From: an uncultured Candidatus Actinomarina sp.
GTDB taxonomy: Bacteria > Actinomycetota > Acidimicrobiia > Actinomarinales > Actinomarinaceae
Length of the DNA stretch: 40,259 nt
NCBI GenBank assembly: GCA_902604835.1
Contig: CACKZW010000008.1
Coordinates: forward strand, 1 to 40,259
Reading direction: 5' to 3'
Positions 7,964 to 16,247 of the stretch are shown piece by piece. Positions within the stretch are counted from its first letter, which is position 1. Each line of letters begins with the position of its first letter. The notes under the pieces are model-generated. The model saw only the letters and a list, made by a program, of their open reading frames with translations, did no database searches and was not told where the DNA came from. The position numbers were made by a program, and so were the translations under genes.

Positions 7964-8876
7964 AGCATCTATTAAATAATTTTTTAAATTCAACAAATCC
8001 TTGTGGGATTACATAATTTTTAGCTTGGGTGTAGGCATGCTGAACATTTGGTTTAGCCGATTCAAAATTATTCATGTCAAATATCGATTCATTGGATAAT
8101 ATCTCGGGGGCTACACCCACATTAGTTGATATTATTGGAGTCTTTGTAATTGAACTTTCCATTATTGCTTGAGGTCCTCCTTCAAATCTTGAAGATACTA
8201 CATATAAATCAAGACAATTATAAAGTTCATTTAAAGTTTCAAAATCAACCATTTCATTATAAAGATAGGAAATATTTAATTTTTCTAACTCATTTATTAG
8301 AAAATCTCTTCTTTTTCCTGCTAGCAATACTTTTAAATTTGAGTTTGTAGATTGTAAATGTTCAATTATTTTTATGAGCCTATCTGGTCCTTTTGAAAGT
8401 TTTGGTGATTTTAAATCTTTTCCTTCAGTATCCCTCTGGAAAGATCCAATAATAAAATCATCCTCATTAAAATCATATTTTTTCCTTACTGAAGTTTTAT
8501 CCTCTAGCGGATAGAAAATTTCTGTATTGATCCAAAAAGGAATAGAGGTAATAGGTTTATTTGTAAGTTTGGCAATCTGTGATTTTGTGTTGTTAGAAAT
8601 AACATGATATTGATCAACAAATTTATCTCTTTTTAGGAATACATTTTTTTCCTTTTCATTGAATTTTTCCTCGTCAATATGATAAATAGAGCAAACCACC
8701 TTTTTCTTTCTCAAAATTTTTTTATTCAATTTTTCCCATGTCCATGGAGAGATAATCCACACAATATCAGAAAAATAAATACTTTTGGTAGAGATTGTAT
8801 TATTGTTTGAATACCATTCTTCCCTAAGTCTGTCTACAATCCAATTTTCGTTGGCAGAATTTATATAAATTTTCAT
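7953..8876 (-). CDS. GT-B glycosyltransferase (GT4 family)
   Basis: A 307-residue GT4-type enzyme. N-terminal domain: SDIVWIISPWTWEKLNKKI, KKVVCSIYHIDEEKF, QYHVISNNTKSQIAKL and SIPFWINTEIFYP. C-terminal domain: IIGSFQRDTEGKDLKSPKL, PKLSKGPDRLI, KVLLAGKR, and the donor site VVSSRFEGGPQAIMESS with E-x7-E and IISTNVGVAPEIL. All parts of a retaining nucleotide-sugar transferase are present. The N-terminal domain resembles the C-terminal 95 residues of the gene at 16248-17498. First gene of the two-gene minus unit with 6923, overlapping it by 11 bases. Substrate unknown. Confidence 0.82.
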   Translation of the reverse strand: MKIYINSANENWIVDRLREEWYSNNNTISTKSIYFSDIVWIISPWTWEKLNKKILRKKKVVCSIYHIDEEKFNEKEKNVFLKRDKFVDQYHVISNNTKSQIAKLTNKPITSIPFWINTEIFYPLEDKTSVRKKYDFNEDDFIIGSFQRDTEGKDLKSPKLSKGPDRLIKIIEHLQSTNSNLKVLLAGKRRDFLINELEKLNISYLYNEMVDFETLNELYNCLDLYVVSSRFEGGPQAIMESSITKTPIISTNVGVAPEILSNESIFDMNNFESAKPNVQHAYTQAKNYVIPQGFVEFKKLFNRCYED

Positions 8877-8952
8877 AAGTTATTTGTTGTAATTGAATTT
8901 TAATTAGATTGAAAAATGATGCTCTACGTATTTATAAAATGTTTTACTTATT

Positions 8953-8958
8953 TATAAT
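8953..8958 (+). promoter_or_regulatory. Candidate -10 element (TATAAT) of the 8976 gene
   Basis: A consensus TATAAT 17 bases before the ATG at 8976 in a 99-base divergent gap. The transcript would carry a leader of about ten bases without clear Shine-Dalgarno sequence. No convincing -35 box. Confidence 0.35.
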
Positions 8959-8975
8959 CATTAATGAGCTAAACA

Positions 8976-9938
8976 ATGATGAAAAATTTAATTACAGGAA
9001 TAACCGGTCAAGATGGATTATTTCTAACAAATTATCTTCTGAAACAAAATCAAGAGGTTTATGGTATATCAAGAAATAATAAACATTCAAATTTTTTTTC
9101 AAATCTTCAAAGTTTAAATAAGCATAATGACGTAAGCGTTCATATGTTCAATGTCGATTTAACCAAACAAAATGAAGTTTATAACTTAATAAATGACCTT
9201 AATCCAGATTTTATTTATAATTTTTCAGGGCCAAGTTCTGTATATGAATCATTCTTAAATCCAAAAAAAACTCAATATGAAATCGATACTATTTTTAATA
9301 ATTTAATATTTGCTTGCATAGAAAATAAAGAATTTCCTAATTTTTTTCAAGCATCTAGTTCTGAGATGTTTGCTAAAAGTGATTCACCTTTGTCTGAAAA
9401 ATCAGAATTCTTACCAGATTCACCATATGCCATAGCAAAGTACAATATTCATAGAAATATTTCAGAACTTAGAAATAAATATGATTGGAACATTAATTCA
9501 GGAATTATGTTTAATCATGAATCAGAATTTAGAAGCGACGAGTATTTAATTATGAAAATAATAAATAAAGTTAAAGAGATAAAAGAAGGAAAAAATACTT
9601 CATTAACAGTTGGCAGTTTGGAAATTGTTAGGGATTGGAGTTATGCTGGTGATTTTACAGAAGCTATATATCAAATTACCAATGATGATTCCGGCGATGA
9701 TTTTGTAATTGGTTCTGGAGTTGGAAGTAAAATAAAAGACTTAGTTAAACTTGTGTTTAATTATTTTGAACTTGAATATGAAAACTATACAAATGTAGAT
9801 AAGAAATTGTTAAGAAAAAATTCTCCACAATCTATAATTGCCGATCCAAAAAAAATATACGACAAATTTGAATGGCGTACTGAAACAAATCTGGAACAGA
9901 CTGTTAATAAATGTATAAAATTTAAATTAGGGATTTAA
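8976..9938 (+). CDS. Divergent GDP-mannose 4,6-dehydratase-like SDR enzyme
   Basis: A 320-residue extended SDR and the second Gmd-type protein of the window. It keeps GITGQDG (8-14), SSSEMF with Glu130, PYAIAK with Tyr151 and Lys155, the NHES motif and a VRDWSYAGDF segment that matches RDWGFAGDY of the canonical copy. It differs where Gmd binds GDP and the cofactor phosphates: RRSSTFN is SRNNKHSNF, AAQSHV is FSGPSSV, and RGETFVTRKI is RSDEYLIMKI. It therefore probably performs 4,6-dehydration on a different nucleotide sugar, perhaps GDP-heptose. It is alone on its strand and overlaps the convergent gene 9927 by 12 bases. Dehydratase chemistry is inferred from the Ser-Glu-Tyr-Lys set; the substrate is not. 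Confidence 0.78.
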   Translation: MMKNLITGITGQDGLFLTNYLLKQNQEVYGISRNNKHSNFFSNLQSLNKHNDVSVHMFNVDLTKQNEVYNLINDLNPDFIYNFSGPSSVYESFLNPKKTQYEIDTIFNNLIFACIENKEFPNFFQASSSEMFAKSDSPLSEKSEFLPDSPYAIAKYNIHRNISELRNKYDWNINSGIMFNHESEFRSDEYLIMKIINKVKEIKEGKNTSLTVGSLEIVRDWSYAGDFTEAIYQITNDDSGDDFVIGSGVGSKIKDLVKLVFNYFELEYENYTNVDKKLLRKNSPQSIIADPKKIYDKFEWRTETNLEQTVNKCIKFKLGI

Positions 9939-10607
9939 CCCCTTACGGGCACATTTTGCATAATACTTTTGTTCATCTTGAAAATTAATTGAAATATTAT
10001 TTTCAAAATTAAGTTTGTAAAGTACATCTTTCAATATTTTATGCTTGTAACCTTTGTTTATTAAATCAATAATTAACTTGTAGTCCTGCGCATAGTAAAA
10101 TCTCTCATCGTATAAACCATTTTTTATCAGAACATCTTTTTTTATGGTAAGTGATCCATGAATAAATGGGTTTTTAAACTTTAAAAAGAATTTAGGAAAA
10201 TAAAAAGAAATATTCGGAATGACTTTTTGAGAGTTCATTATTTCTGCTCTTGTAGTAGAAAAGTCAATATTTTCCTCGACCATTTTTTTAATCTGAATAT
10301 TGATCCTATCTTTATGACTAAAGTCATCTGCATCTTGCCTAGCAATATAATCTCCAGTTGCTTTAGTTATTAATGAATTTAAGGATTTTGTTAATCCTAC
10401 ATTTTCTTGATTTTGAAATATTTTAATATTTGAGATATTTGCAAACAAATTTAGCTTTTCAAAAGTCTTATCAGTTGAACAATCATCCACAATTAGAAAT
10501 TCTAAGTTTTTGTAAGTTTGATTAAGAATACTATTTATTGAATTTTCAATTGTTTTTTCTGCGTTGTAAACACTCATAACTACAGAAACTTTTTCTGGTC
10601 TATTCAT
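9927..10607 (-). CDS. Glycosyltransferase family 2
   Basis: A short (226 residues) GT2 enzyme with GT-A fold: VSVVMSVYNAEKTIENSINSIL at the N-terminus, LEFLIVDDCSTDKT, NVGLTKSLN, and the metal-binding RQDADD around residue 92. FIHGSLTIKKDVLIKNGLYDE and AQDYKLIIDL correspond to the second half. All parts of an inverting transferase are present. Its start overlaps the end of the upstream gene 10600 by eight bases, so translation is coupled. Same family as the fragment at the left edge. Donor sugar not predictable. Confidence 0.88.
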   Translation of the reverse strand: MNRPEKVSVVMSVYNAEKTIENSINSILNQTYKNLEFLIVDDCSTDKTFEKLNLFANISNIKIFQNQENVGLTKSLNSLITKATGDYIARQDADDFSHKDRINIQIKKMVEENIDFSTTRAEIMNSQKVIPNISFYFPKFFLKFKNPFIHGSLTIKKDVLIKNGLYDERFYYAQDYKLIIDLINKGYKHKILKDVLYKLNFENNISINFQDEQKYYAKCARKGLNP

Positions 10608-11748
10608 TGACTATACTTTCAAATTGTTCAACTAAGTTTTTGGAATTTAGTTTATTCTCAATATAATTTCTGTTCTCTATTCCAATTTTATTAATGAAAT
10701 CAGTATCACAAAGCTTGTTTATTTTTTCAAGTAGGTCACCATAGTCAAACTGTTGAAAAGCAAGTTCCGTATTGGCTGGAAAAAATTCAGCAATACCTCC
10801 AAAATTTGGAAAAATTGATGGCACCCCTAATGAAGATGCTTCACATAATAGCATTGGCTGACCTTCGTAAAGTTTTGTTGCCGTTATTACAGCAATAGAG
10901 TTCTCAATAATTTTTATAGACTCATTGTTTGGAATTAAACCTAAAAATTCAATATTATTTTTACTGTATTTATTTTTTAATTTTTCCAAGTCAGGACCAT
11001 CTCCAACAATTTTTAGACCAATCTCTTTTATATTTGAATCAAGATATGTATTAATTAACTCAGAAACTCCTTTCTCTTCAGAAATTCTTCCAGAATAAAC
11101 AAAGTAATTTTTTTTGCTAACATCTAATTTTTTATCACTAATTTTGATAGGATTTCTAAAAACAAATATTTTTGAACTTTCAATACCTAAAGATATTAAA
11201 TATTTTTTATGAAAATTTGTAAGTACAAGAATTTTTAATTTACCTCTCTTTAATATTTCAAAATATTTTTTTCCATACACTACTATAAAAATTGATTTTA
11301 AGAATGACTCATTAAAGTATTTATTGAAAAAACTTAATCGTTTTTTTATCATTCCACATTTGTGACAATTATGATCTGTTTTTAAATGATTTTTTGTGAG
11401 AAAGAACCTTGTACAATCATATCTGAAGTTATGAAGTTTAACTAAGGTCTTAATGTTGTTCTTGCTTAGTACATTAAATATAGCTAAAGATGCTTTGAAC
11501 CATGTATTGTGAACGTAAGCAATATCGGGTTGGAATTCTTCAATTTTTTTCTCTAACTCTGAAACACTTGTTTTATTTTTATTAGAAATAAAATAAAAAA
11601 ATTGTGAAAAATAATTTTCTATTTCATTTTGAAAAAATATTGTTTCAACATTAAAGTTTTTCGACAATAATGCAATTTCGTTGTCAACAGCAACATCCTC
11701 ACCGCCTAAAATACGATATCTGTTGTGAATAATCAATATTTTTTTCAT
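10600..11748 (-). CDS. GT-B glycosyltransferase (GT4 family)
   Basis: A 382-residue GT4 protein starting at ATG 11748; a TTG nine bases further upstream is less likely. N-terminal GEDVAVDNEIALL and AYVHNTWFKASLAIF; middle HNCHKCGMIKKR, which with the earlier cysteine recalls a small structural cysteine cluster found in some GT4 proteins; hinge VFRNPI; then YFVYSGRISEEKGVSELI, LKIVGDGPDLEKL, IEFLGLIPNNE and the donor site TATKLYEGQPMLLCEASSLG with E-x7-E and PSIFPNFGGIAEFF. First gene of a two-gene unit with the GT2 gene 9927. A retaining transferase of the glycan assembly line; sugar unknown. Confidence 0.85.
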   Translation of the reverse strand: MKKILIIHNRYRILGGEDVAVDNEIALLSKNFNVETIFFQNEIENYFSQFFYFISNKNKTSVSELEKKIEEFQPDIAYVHNTWFKASLAIFNVLSKNNIKTLVKLHNFRYDCTRFFLTKNHLKTDHNCHKCGMIKKRLSFFNKYFNESFLKSIFIVVYGKKYFEILKRGKLKILVLTNFHKKYLISLGIESSKIFVFRNPIKISDKKLDVSKKNYFVYSGRISEEKGVSELINTYLDSNIKEIGLKIVGDGPDLEKLKNKYSKNNIEFLGLIPNNESIKIIENSIAVITATKLYEGQPMLLCEASSLGVPSIFPNFGGIAEFFPANTELAFQQFDYGDLLEKINKLCDTDFINKIGIENRNYIENKLNSKNLVEQFESIVNE

Positions 11749-11770
11749 TAAAACCAACTTATTACTAAGT

Positions 11771-11776
11771 TAATAT
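11771..11776 (+). promoter_or_regulatory. Candidate -10 element (TAATAT) of the 11784 gene
   Basis: TAATAT followed by seven bases and the ATG at 11784, in a 35-base divergent gap that also has to hold the promoter of the 11748 gene. Spacing fits a leaderless message. Confidence 0.25.
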
Positions 11777-11783
11777 TAATTGA

Positions 11784-12902
11784 ATGAATGTTATTCTTAT
11801 TTTCACATATGGAATTTCTCTAAAAAATTGGGAAGAAAACAAAATATTTGATAGAGAAATTTTACTTTATAAGCATCTTCAACAAAAACATAATATCAAA
11901 TTTACTTTTCTCACTTTTGGTGATCACGAAGATTTAGAGTTTGCAGATAAATTAGATAATTTTAAAATCATTCCTATTTATAAATATATCAAAAAAAGTG
12001 ATTTTAAAATATACAATTTTTTGAAAACAATTTATATAACCTTCAAATTAAAAGCATTGTTATCAAACAATTCATTAATTAAAACAAATCAACAAAATGG
12101 AGCATGGATTGGTTTAATATTGAAATTTTTAATCAAAAAACCGTTAATAATAAGGACTGGATATAATCTTTACGAATTTTCAAAAAATGAGAAAAGAAGT
12201 ATTTACGTACGTTTTTTTTATTACATTCTGACAAAAATATCAATACTTTACAGTGACTCATATTTAGTTACCTCAAAAGCTGATAAAGTAAACTTGAAAG
12301 AAGTATTTGGAGAAAAAGGGAATGTTCTACATTTTCCAAATTGGGTTGATTCTATTGTTGATAGTCGTGAAAGTAACAGATACGAAAATAAAGTTTTGTC
12401 CGTTGGAAGATTGGAAACTCAAAAAAACTTCAGTGAAATAATTGAATCATTAAAGAATGAAAATATTGAAATCGATATTGTAGGAGAGGGGTCTCAAAAA
12501 GATTCTCTTCTTAAATTTTCTAAATTAAATAATGTTGAATTAAATATTTTACAAAAAATGAGTTTTTATGATTTAAAAAATATTTATCAAAAATATAAAA
12601 TTTTTATTTCTTCATCAATATTTGAAGGAAATCCCAAGGTTGTATTAGAAGCAATGGCAAACGGTTGCTTAGTTATAGCAAAAAAAAACATGAATGTTGA
12701 AGAAATAATTAAACATAACCAAAATGGCATTATTTATAATTCAAATGAAGAATTGAAAGAACAAGTCAAGTTTTATTTAGAAAATGAAAATGAAAGGAAG
12801 AATTTAGTTAAAAATTCAATTAAAACCATTAAAACTTACAATTTACTTGATATACATATAGATAAAGAATATGCCCTTTATAAAAATTTAAATATAGATT
12901 AA
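11784..12902 (+). CDS. GT-B glycosyltransferase (GT4 family)
   Basis: A 372-residue GT4 enzyme. N-terminal domain with LIFTYGISLKNWEENKIFDREILLYKHL, TNQQNGAWIGLILKFL and LIIRTGYNLYEFSKNE; hinge HFPNWVDS; C-terminal domain KVLSVGRLETQKNFSEII, IDIVGEGSQKDSLL, VELNILQKMSFYDL, and SSSIFEGNPKVVLEAMANGCLVI with E-x7-E. Complete retaining nucleotide-sugar transferase; it ends 15 bases inside the end of the convergent ABC transporter gene. Alone on its strand. Assignment secure at family level; acceptor and donor unknown. Confidence 0.85.
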   Translation: MNVILIFTYGISLKNWEENKIFDREILLYKHLQQKHNIKFTFLTFGDHEDLEFADKLDNFKIIPIYKYIKKSDFKIYNFLKTIYITFKLKALLSNNSLIKTNQQNGAWIGLILKFLIKKPLIIRTGYNLYEFSKNEKRSIYVRFFYYILTKISILYSDSYLVTSKADKVNLKEVFGEKGNVLHFPNWVDSIVDSRESNRYENKVLSVGRLETQKNFSEIIESLKNENIEIDIVGEGSQKDSLLKFSKLNNVELNILQKMSFYDLKNIYQKYKIFISSSIFEGNPKVVLEAMANGCLVIAKKNMNVEEIIKHNQNGIIYNSNEELKEQVKFYLENENERKNLVKNSIKTIKTYNLLDIHIDKEYALYKNLNID

Positions 12903-14486
12903 TTTTCTCATTTCATTTTCATATATTATTCTGAGGTGATTGTCATATTTAAAATCTTCTGAGTTGTGAGTTGAATTAATAACTGTGATATTTTTGCTTG
13001 ATAAAATATCAAAAATTAATTGCTTTGTTTGTATATCTAAATTGGAAGTAGATTCATCAAGTAGTAGTATCTCTACATCAGCTAATAAAGACCTTATAAA
13101 TGCGATTTTTTGCATTTGTCCGGAGGATAGTGAATTACTATCTACAGCAGTATCCAATGTTTTTTCACTAGAATTAAAAAGCTGAAATTCATCCATTAAA
13201 TCAAGCATTTGTTTATCATTTATTTTTAGATTATTGCCATATAAAAAGTTTTCTCTTAACGATGCTTTGAGTATTAATGGTGTAACACCTACATAACCAA
13301 GTTTGTTTGAGGCTATAATTATGTTACCTTCCTCAGGGTAAAAAACTTTTGAAATTAATCCAAGTAGAGTACTTTTACCTGAACCATTAGGACCTGTTAA
13401 AACGGTATGTTCATATTTGGGAATTTCTAAATCAAGTTTTTTAAAAATATATTCTTGAGATCCATAATACTTAAAACTTAAATTCTTAATTTCAACTGAG
13501 TTTTTATTTGAATCGTTTTTCTGATAGTAACCTTCTCTTTCAATAATTTTGTTATCTTCTAGTTCTACAAATTTAGTCAAATGTACATGAGAGTTAATCA
13601 TCATATTCATTGAAGTATTAATTGCTCCTATGGTTTGAACTAATCTTAATGTTACACCCAAAAATTCTAGGGATAAAGATCTTAGAATGTTGAAAAATAC
13701 AATTAATATAGAGATTGTAAAAACTGTTATAAAATTTGGAATCAATGAATTAATTGTTCCATAAACTTGATTTTTTAACTGAGATAATCTTAATTTGGAT
13801 GTAGTTTTATCATAATCATCAATTTCTTTCTCGCTTGTGCCAAGGATCTTAATTAAAAAAATATTTTGGATAACTCGTTCAATGTCTCTTCCTGTTTGTT
13901 GTGCATTTATCCAAGATTCATGCATGTATTTTCTTCCAAGTTTTAATAAAGTTCTTGTAGGAAAGAATAAAACTAACCCTCCAGCAGCAAAAGCTAAAAT
14001 GGTTTGAAAATTCGTAAATAATAAAAACGATCCATAAACAATTAACTGTACCAATCCATTTAGAAAACTTGTTAGCGCTGCGTAAAAATAACCTACGTGA
14101 CCACTGAGTGAGTTAATATAAAATGTTGCATCTGCAATGGAATAGTTGCCTTTTTTATATACCTCTTTGATCAAGTAAACTCTCAAGTTTTTTTCTACTT
14201 GAAGCTGAAGTGAGAAAATATTTGCTTTTTCTAAAAAGTTTGAAAAAAATCTTAATAGGACGATTATCGGTAATAGATATATATTTGTAATAAATAAATT
14301 AACTATCTCTATATTGGATATTTCTCCAGTTAATAGATTGGCAAACATAAGTATTATCAAAATATCTATAAAAACTGTTGTGTTTGATAAAATTACAGAA
14401 CCTAAAATTCTTAATTTTTTTCTAGTAACACCTGTGATCCTTGAAATATATATTATTTCACTTAAAGTTTTTTTAAAATTGCCCAT
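12888..14486 (-). CDS. ABC transporter, fused membrane and ATPase domains (lipid-linked glycan flippase type)
   Basis: A 532-residue half transporter: about six membrane segments in residues 25-300, then an ATPase domain with Walker A GPNGSGKST (365-373), signature LSSGQ (453-457), Walker B VEILLLDE (471-478) and His507. It would act as a homodimer exporting or flipping a lipid-linked saccharide, like PglK or MsbA. The Q-loop is odd: the segment YVGVTPLILKASLREN aligns with the usual YVPQ-x-P-x-LF-x-x-T-x-x-EN, so the Gln is replaced by Val. The surrounding transferase genes support a glycan substrate, but lipid A or another lipid cannot be excluded. Preceded by TAAACT seven bases before the ATG. 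Confidence 0.85.
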   Translation of the reverse strand: MGNFKKTLSEIIYISRITGVTRKKLRILGSVILSNTTVFIDILIILMFANLLTGEISNIEIVNLFITNIYLLPIIVLLRFFSNFLEKANIFSLQLQVEKNLRVYLIKEVYKKGNYSIADATFYINSLSGHVGYFYAALTSFLNGLVQLIVYGSFLLFTNFQTILAFAAGGLVLFFPTRTLLKLGRKYMHESWINAQQTGRDIERVIQNIFLIKILGTSEKEIDDYDKTTSKLRLSQLKNQVYGTINSLIPNFITVFTISILIVFFNILRSLSLEFLGVTLRLVQTIGAINTSMNMMINSHVHLTKFVELEDNKIIEREGYYQKNDSNKNSVEIKNLSFKYYGSQEYIFKKLDLEIPKYEHTVLTGPNGSGKSTLLGLISKVFYPEEGNIIIASNKLGYVGVTPLILKASLRENFLYGNNLKINDKQMLDLMDEFQLFNSSEKTLDTAVDSNSLSSGQMQKIAFIRSLLADVEILLLDESTSNLDIQTKQLIFDILSSKNITVINSTHNSEDFKYDNHLRIIYENEMRKLIYI

Positions 14487-14493
14487 CAGATAT

Positions 14494-14499
14494 AGTTTA
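14494..14499 (-). promoter_or_regulatory. Candidate -10 element (TAAACT) of the ABC transporter gene
   Basis: TAAACT followed by seven bases and the ATG at 14486; transcription from it would start at the start codon. Confidence 0.25.
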
Positions 14500-14533
14500 A
14501 TCCTGATTTTCTATTTATTTATAGTAAAGATTT

Positions 14534-14539
14534 TATAAT
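14534..14539 (+). promoter_or_regulatory. Candidate -10 element (TATAAT) of the 14547 gene
   Basis: Consensus TATAAT, then seven bases (AGGATGG), then ATG 14547. A second ATG lies at 14543 in another frame. The seven-base spacing predicts a transcript beginning at the start codon. One of the best examples of the pattern in this window. Confidence 0.4.
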
Positions 14540-14546
14540 AGGATGG

Positions 14547-16238
14547 ATGAAAAAAATTCAAAGTTTTTCTATACCAATTATCATTTTAATTTTTATTACA
14601 GTAATAAATAATTTACAATTTGAAAAAATAGTAACATTGACATCCGGAATAATCTTAATTTGTTTTTTAATTTTTAATAAAGATTTAAATAGAGATGTTT
14701 CAAGTTTTGAAAAAAAAGTAAATAAAATATCAAAAAAAATACCAAATACTTTTTTTATATTGATTTTATTTTTTTTGACATTAATTGTTCAAAACAAATA
14801 CTTAAATTTTGAAACAATAACATGGGATGTTGCATCTTATCTTGTTGCAGCATCTGAAATTGATTTAGGTTTTATTCCTTTAGAAACTCAGTGGGAATCA
14901 AAAGGGCCAGTTTTAATGTACATCTATTTCTTTATCGATTTAATCTCTGAAGGTAATCTTGTTATTTTTAAAATATTTAATGATGTGATACTTTTTTTTA
15001 TTTCAACTTTTATATTTTTAATAGTCTTAAAGACAACTAATGGGGATAAGATAAAAGGATTTGCTTCAGGACTTTTGTTTATCACTTTTACCAGTAAAGT
15101 TTGGTACGTAAGCGGGTTTTCTGAAATTTACTGTCTGTTGTTTTTGTCATTATCAATGTACCTTTTTGTATTTTCAAAAAATAATCAAAAAATATGTTTT
15201 TTTATTGGTATATTAATTTCTTTATCATCTTTAGTAAATCTGGCCTCTGCTTTATTTCTAATTCCATTCTTGTTGAGTTATTTTCAGAGTGAGAGTATAA
15301 ATTATTCAATTAAGAAGATTTACAGTATTATTTTAGGATTTATATTACCCCATATTATTGTTGTACTTGTTTATTTTAATAATGGGATACTAGATATTCA
15401 TTTTGCGAACTATGTAACTATGCCATTAGGTTATACCTCAGATGAATCTTTAAGCTCTTTATATGAACTTAGGGTGTGGCTTAGAGAAATGTTTTACTTC
15501 AACAATTTTCTTTATTTTTCACTATTTTCATTATTAATTTTTTACATTACTAGTAATTACAAAGAGTTAAAGAAGACTGTTTTAGATTTCTATGTATTGA
15601 GTATATTTATTTCTCTCGCAATATACTTTATTGGTTCACATAATTATTACCACCATCTTTTCTACTTTATTTTCTTTGTACCGTTTTTGATTTCAAAAAT
15701 ATTAAATAAAAAGTATATTTATCTTTTAATATCATTGATTTTTATTGCTTCAATAAATTCATTTACTTATTCCTACAAAGATTCTTTTAGTAATTTGCAG
15801 TCGCTTGATTCAACTCTTAATGAATACCCTCTATACCAACTATCTCAAGAGATAGATTCTTATTTTGATAATGATTATTCGGTTTTTGCACTTGATTACG
15901 TAATGGTTTTGCATTATTTAAATAAGCAAAATTTTTCATATATTGTTCATCCAATGAATCATTTTGCTGATTTTATAACAATTCCATTAACTGAGTTGGG
16001 TAAGATTTCAGATGACAACGTTCAAAGACTATTAGACCAATCTCCAGATGTTATTATATGCAATACTTCAATGATTATAAATGGAATAGAGGAAAGAATA
16101 GATGGGGAATATATTTGTGAGTTAGAAAGTTTTGGTATTAATTATTTTCAATTGAACACGGATGAATTCAGAGAAAATTCAAATCTTTTTTACTTTAAAG
16201 ATCCTGTTCGTGTTTTAAATGTATTTATAAAAAAATAA
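14547..16238 (+). CDS. GT-C membrane glycosyltransferase (ArnT/PMT-like)
   Basis: A 563-residue protein with about ten to twelve membrane segments and a soluble C-terminal domain after residue 415. The first outer loop has TWDVASYLVAASEIDLG (Asp94) and TQWESKGP (116-121), the layout of the PMT_2/GT39 and ArnT group: an acidic residue before a small helix, then a Lys-Gly-Pro or Lys-Pro-Pro turn. Such enzymes use polyprenyl-phosphate sugars as donors on the outer face of the inner membrane. This fits late decoration of a glycan, lipid or protein in an island that also has an exporter. Alone on its strand with TATAAT seven bases before the start. Donor and acceptor are unknown. Confidence 0.75.
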   Translation: MKKIQSFSIPIIILIFITVINNLQFEKIVTLTSGIILICFLIFNKDLNRDVSSFEKKVNKISKKIPNTFFILILFFLTLIVQNKYLNFETITWDVASYLVAASEIDLGFIPLETQWESKGPVLMYIYFFIDLISEGNLVIFKIFNDVILFFISTFIFLIVLKTTNGDKIKGFASGLLFITFTSKVWYVSGFSEIYCLLFLSLSMYLFVFSKNNQKICFFIGILISLSSLVNLASALFLIPFLLSYFQSESINYSIKKIYSIILGFILPHIIVVLVYFNNGILDIHFANYVTMPLGYTSDESLSSLYELRVWLREMFYFNNFLYFSLFSLLIFYITSNYKELKKTVLDFYVLSIFISLAIYFIGSHNYYHHLFYFIFFVPFLISKILNKKYIYLLISLIFIASINSFTYSYKDSFSNLQSLDSTLNEYPLYQLSQEIDSYFDNDYSVFALDYVMVLHYLNKQNFSYIVHPMNHFADFITIPLTELGKISDDNVQRLLDQSPDVIICNTSMIINGIEERIDGEYICELESFGINYFQLNTDEFRENSNLFYFKDPVRVLNVFIKK

Positions 16239-16247
16239 GTCTATGGA

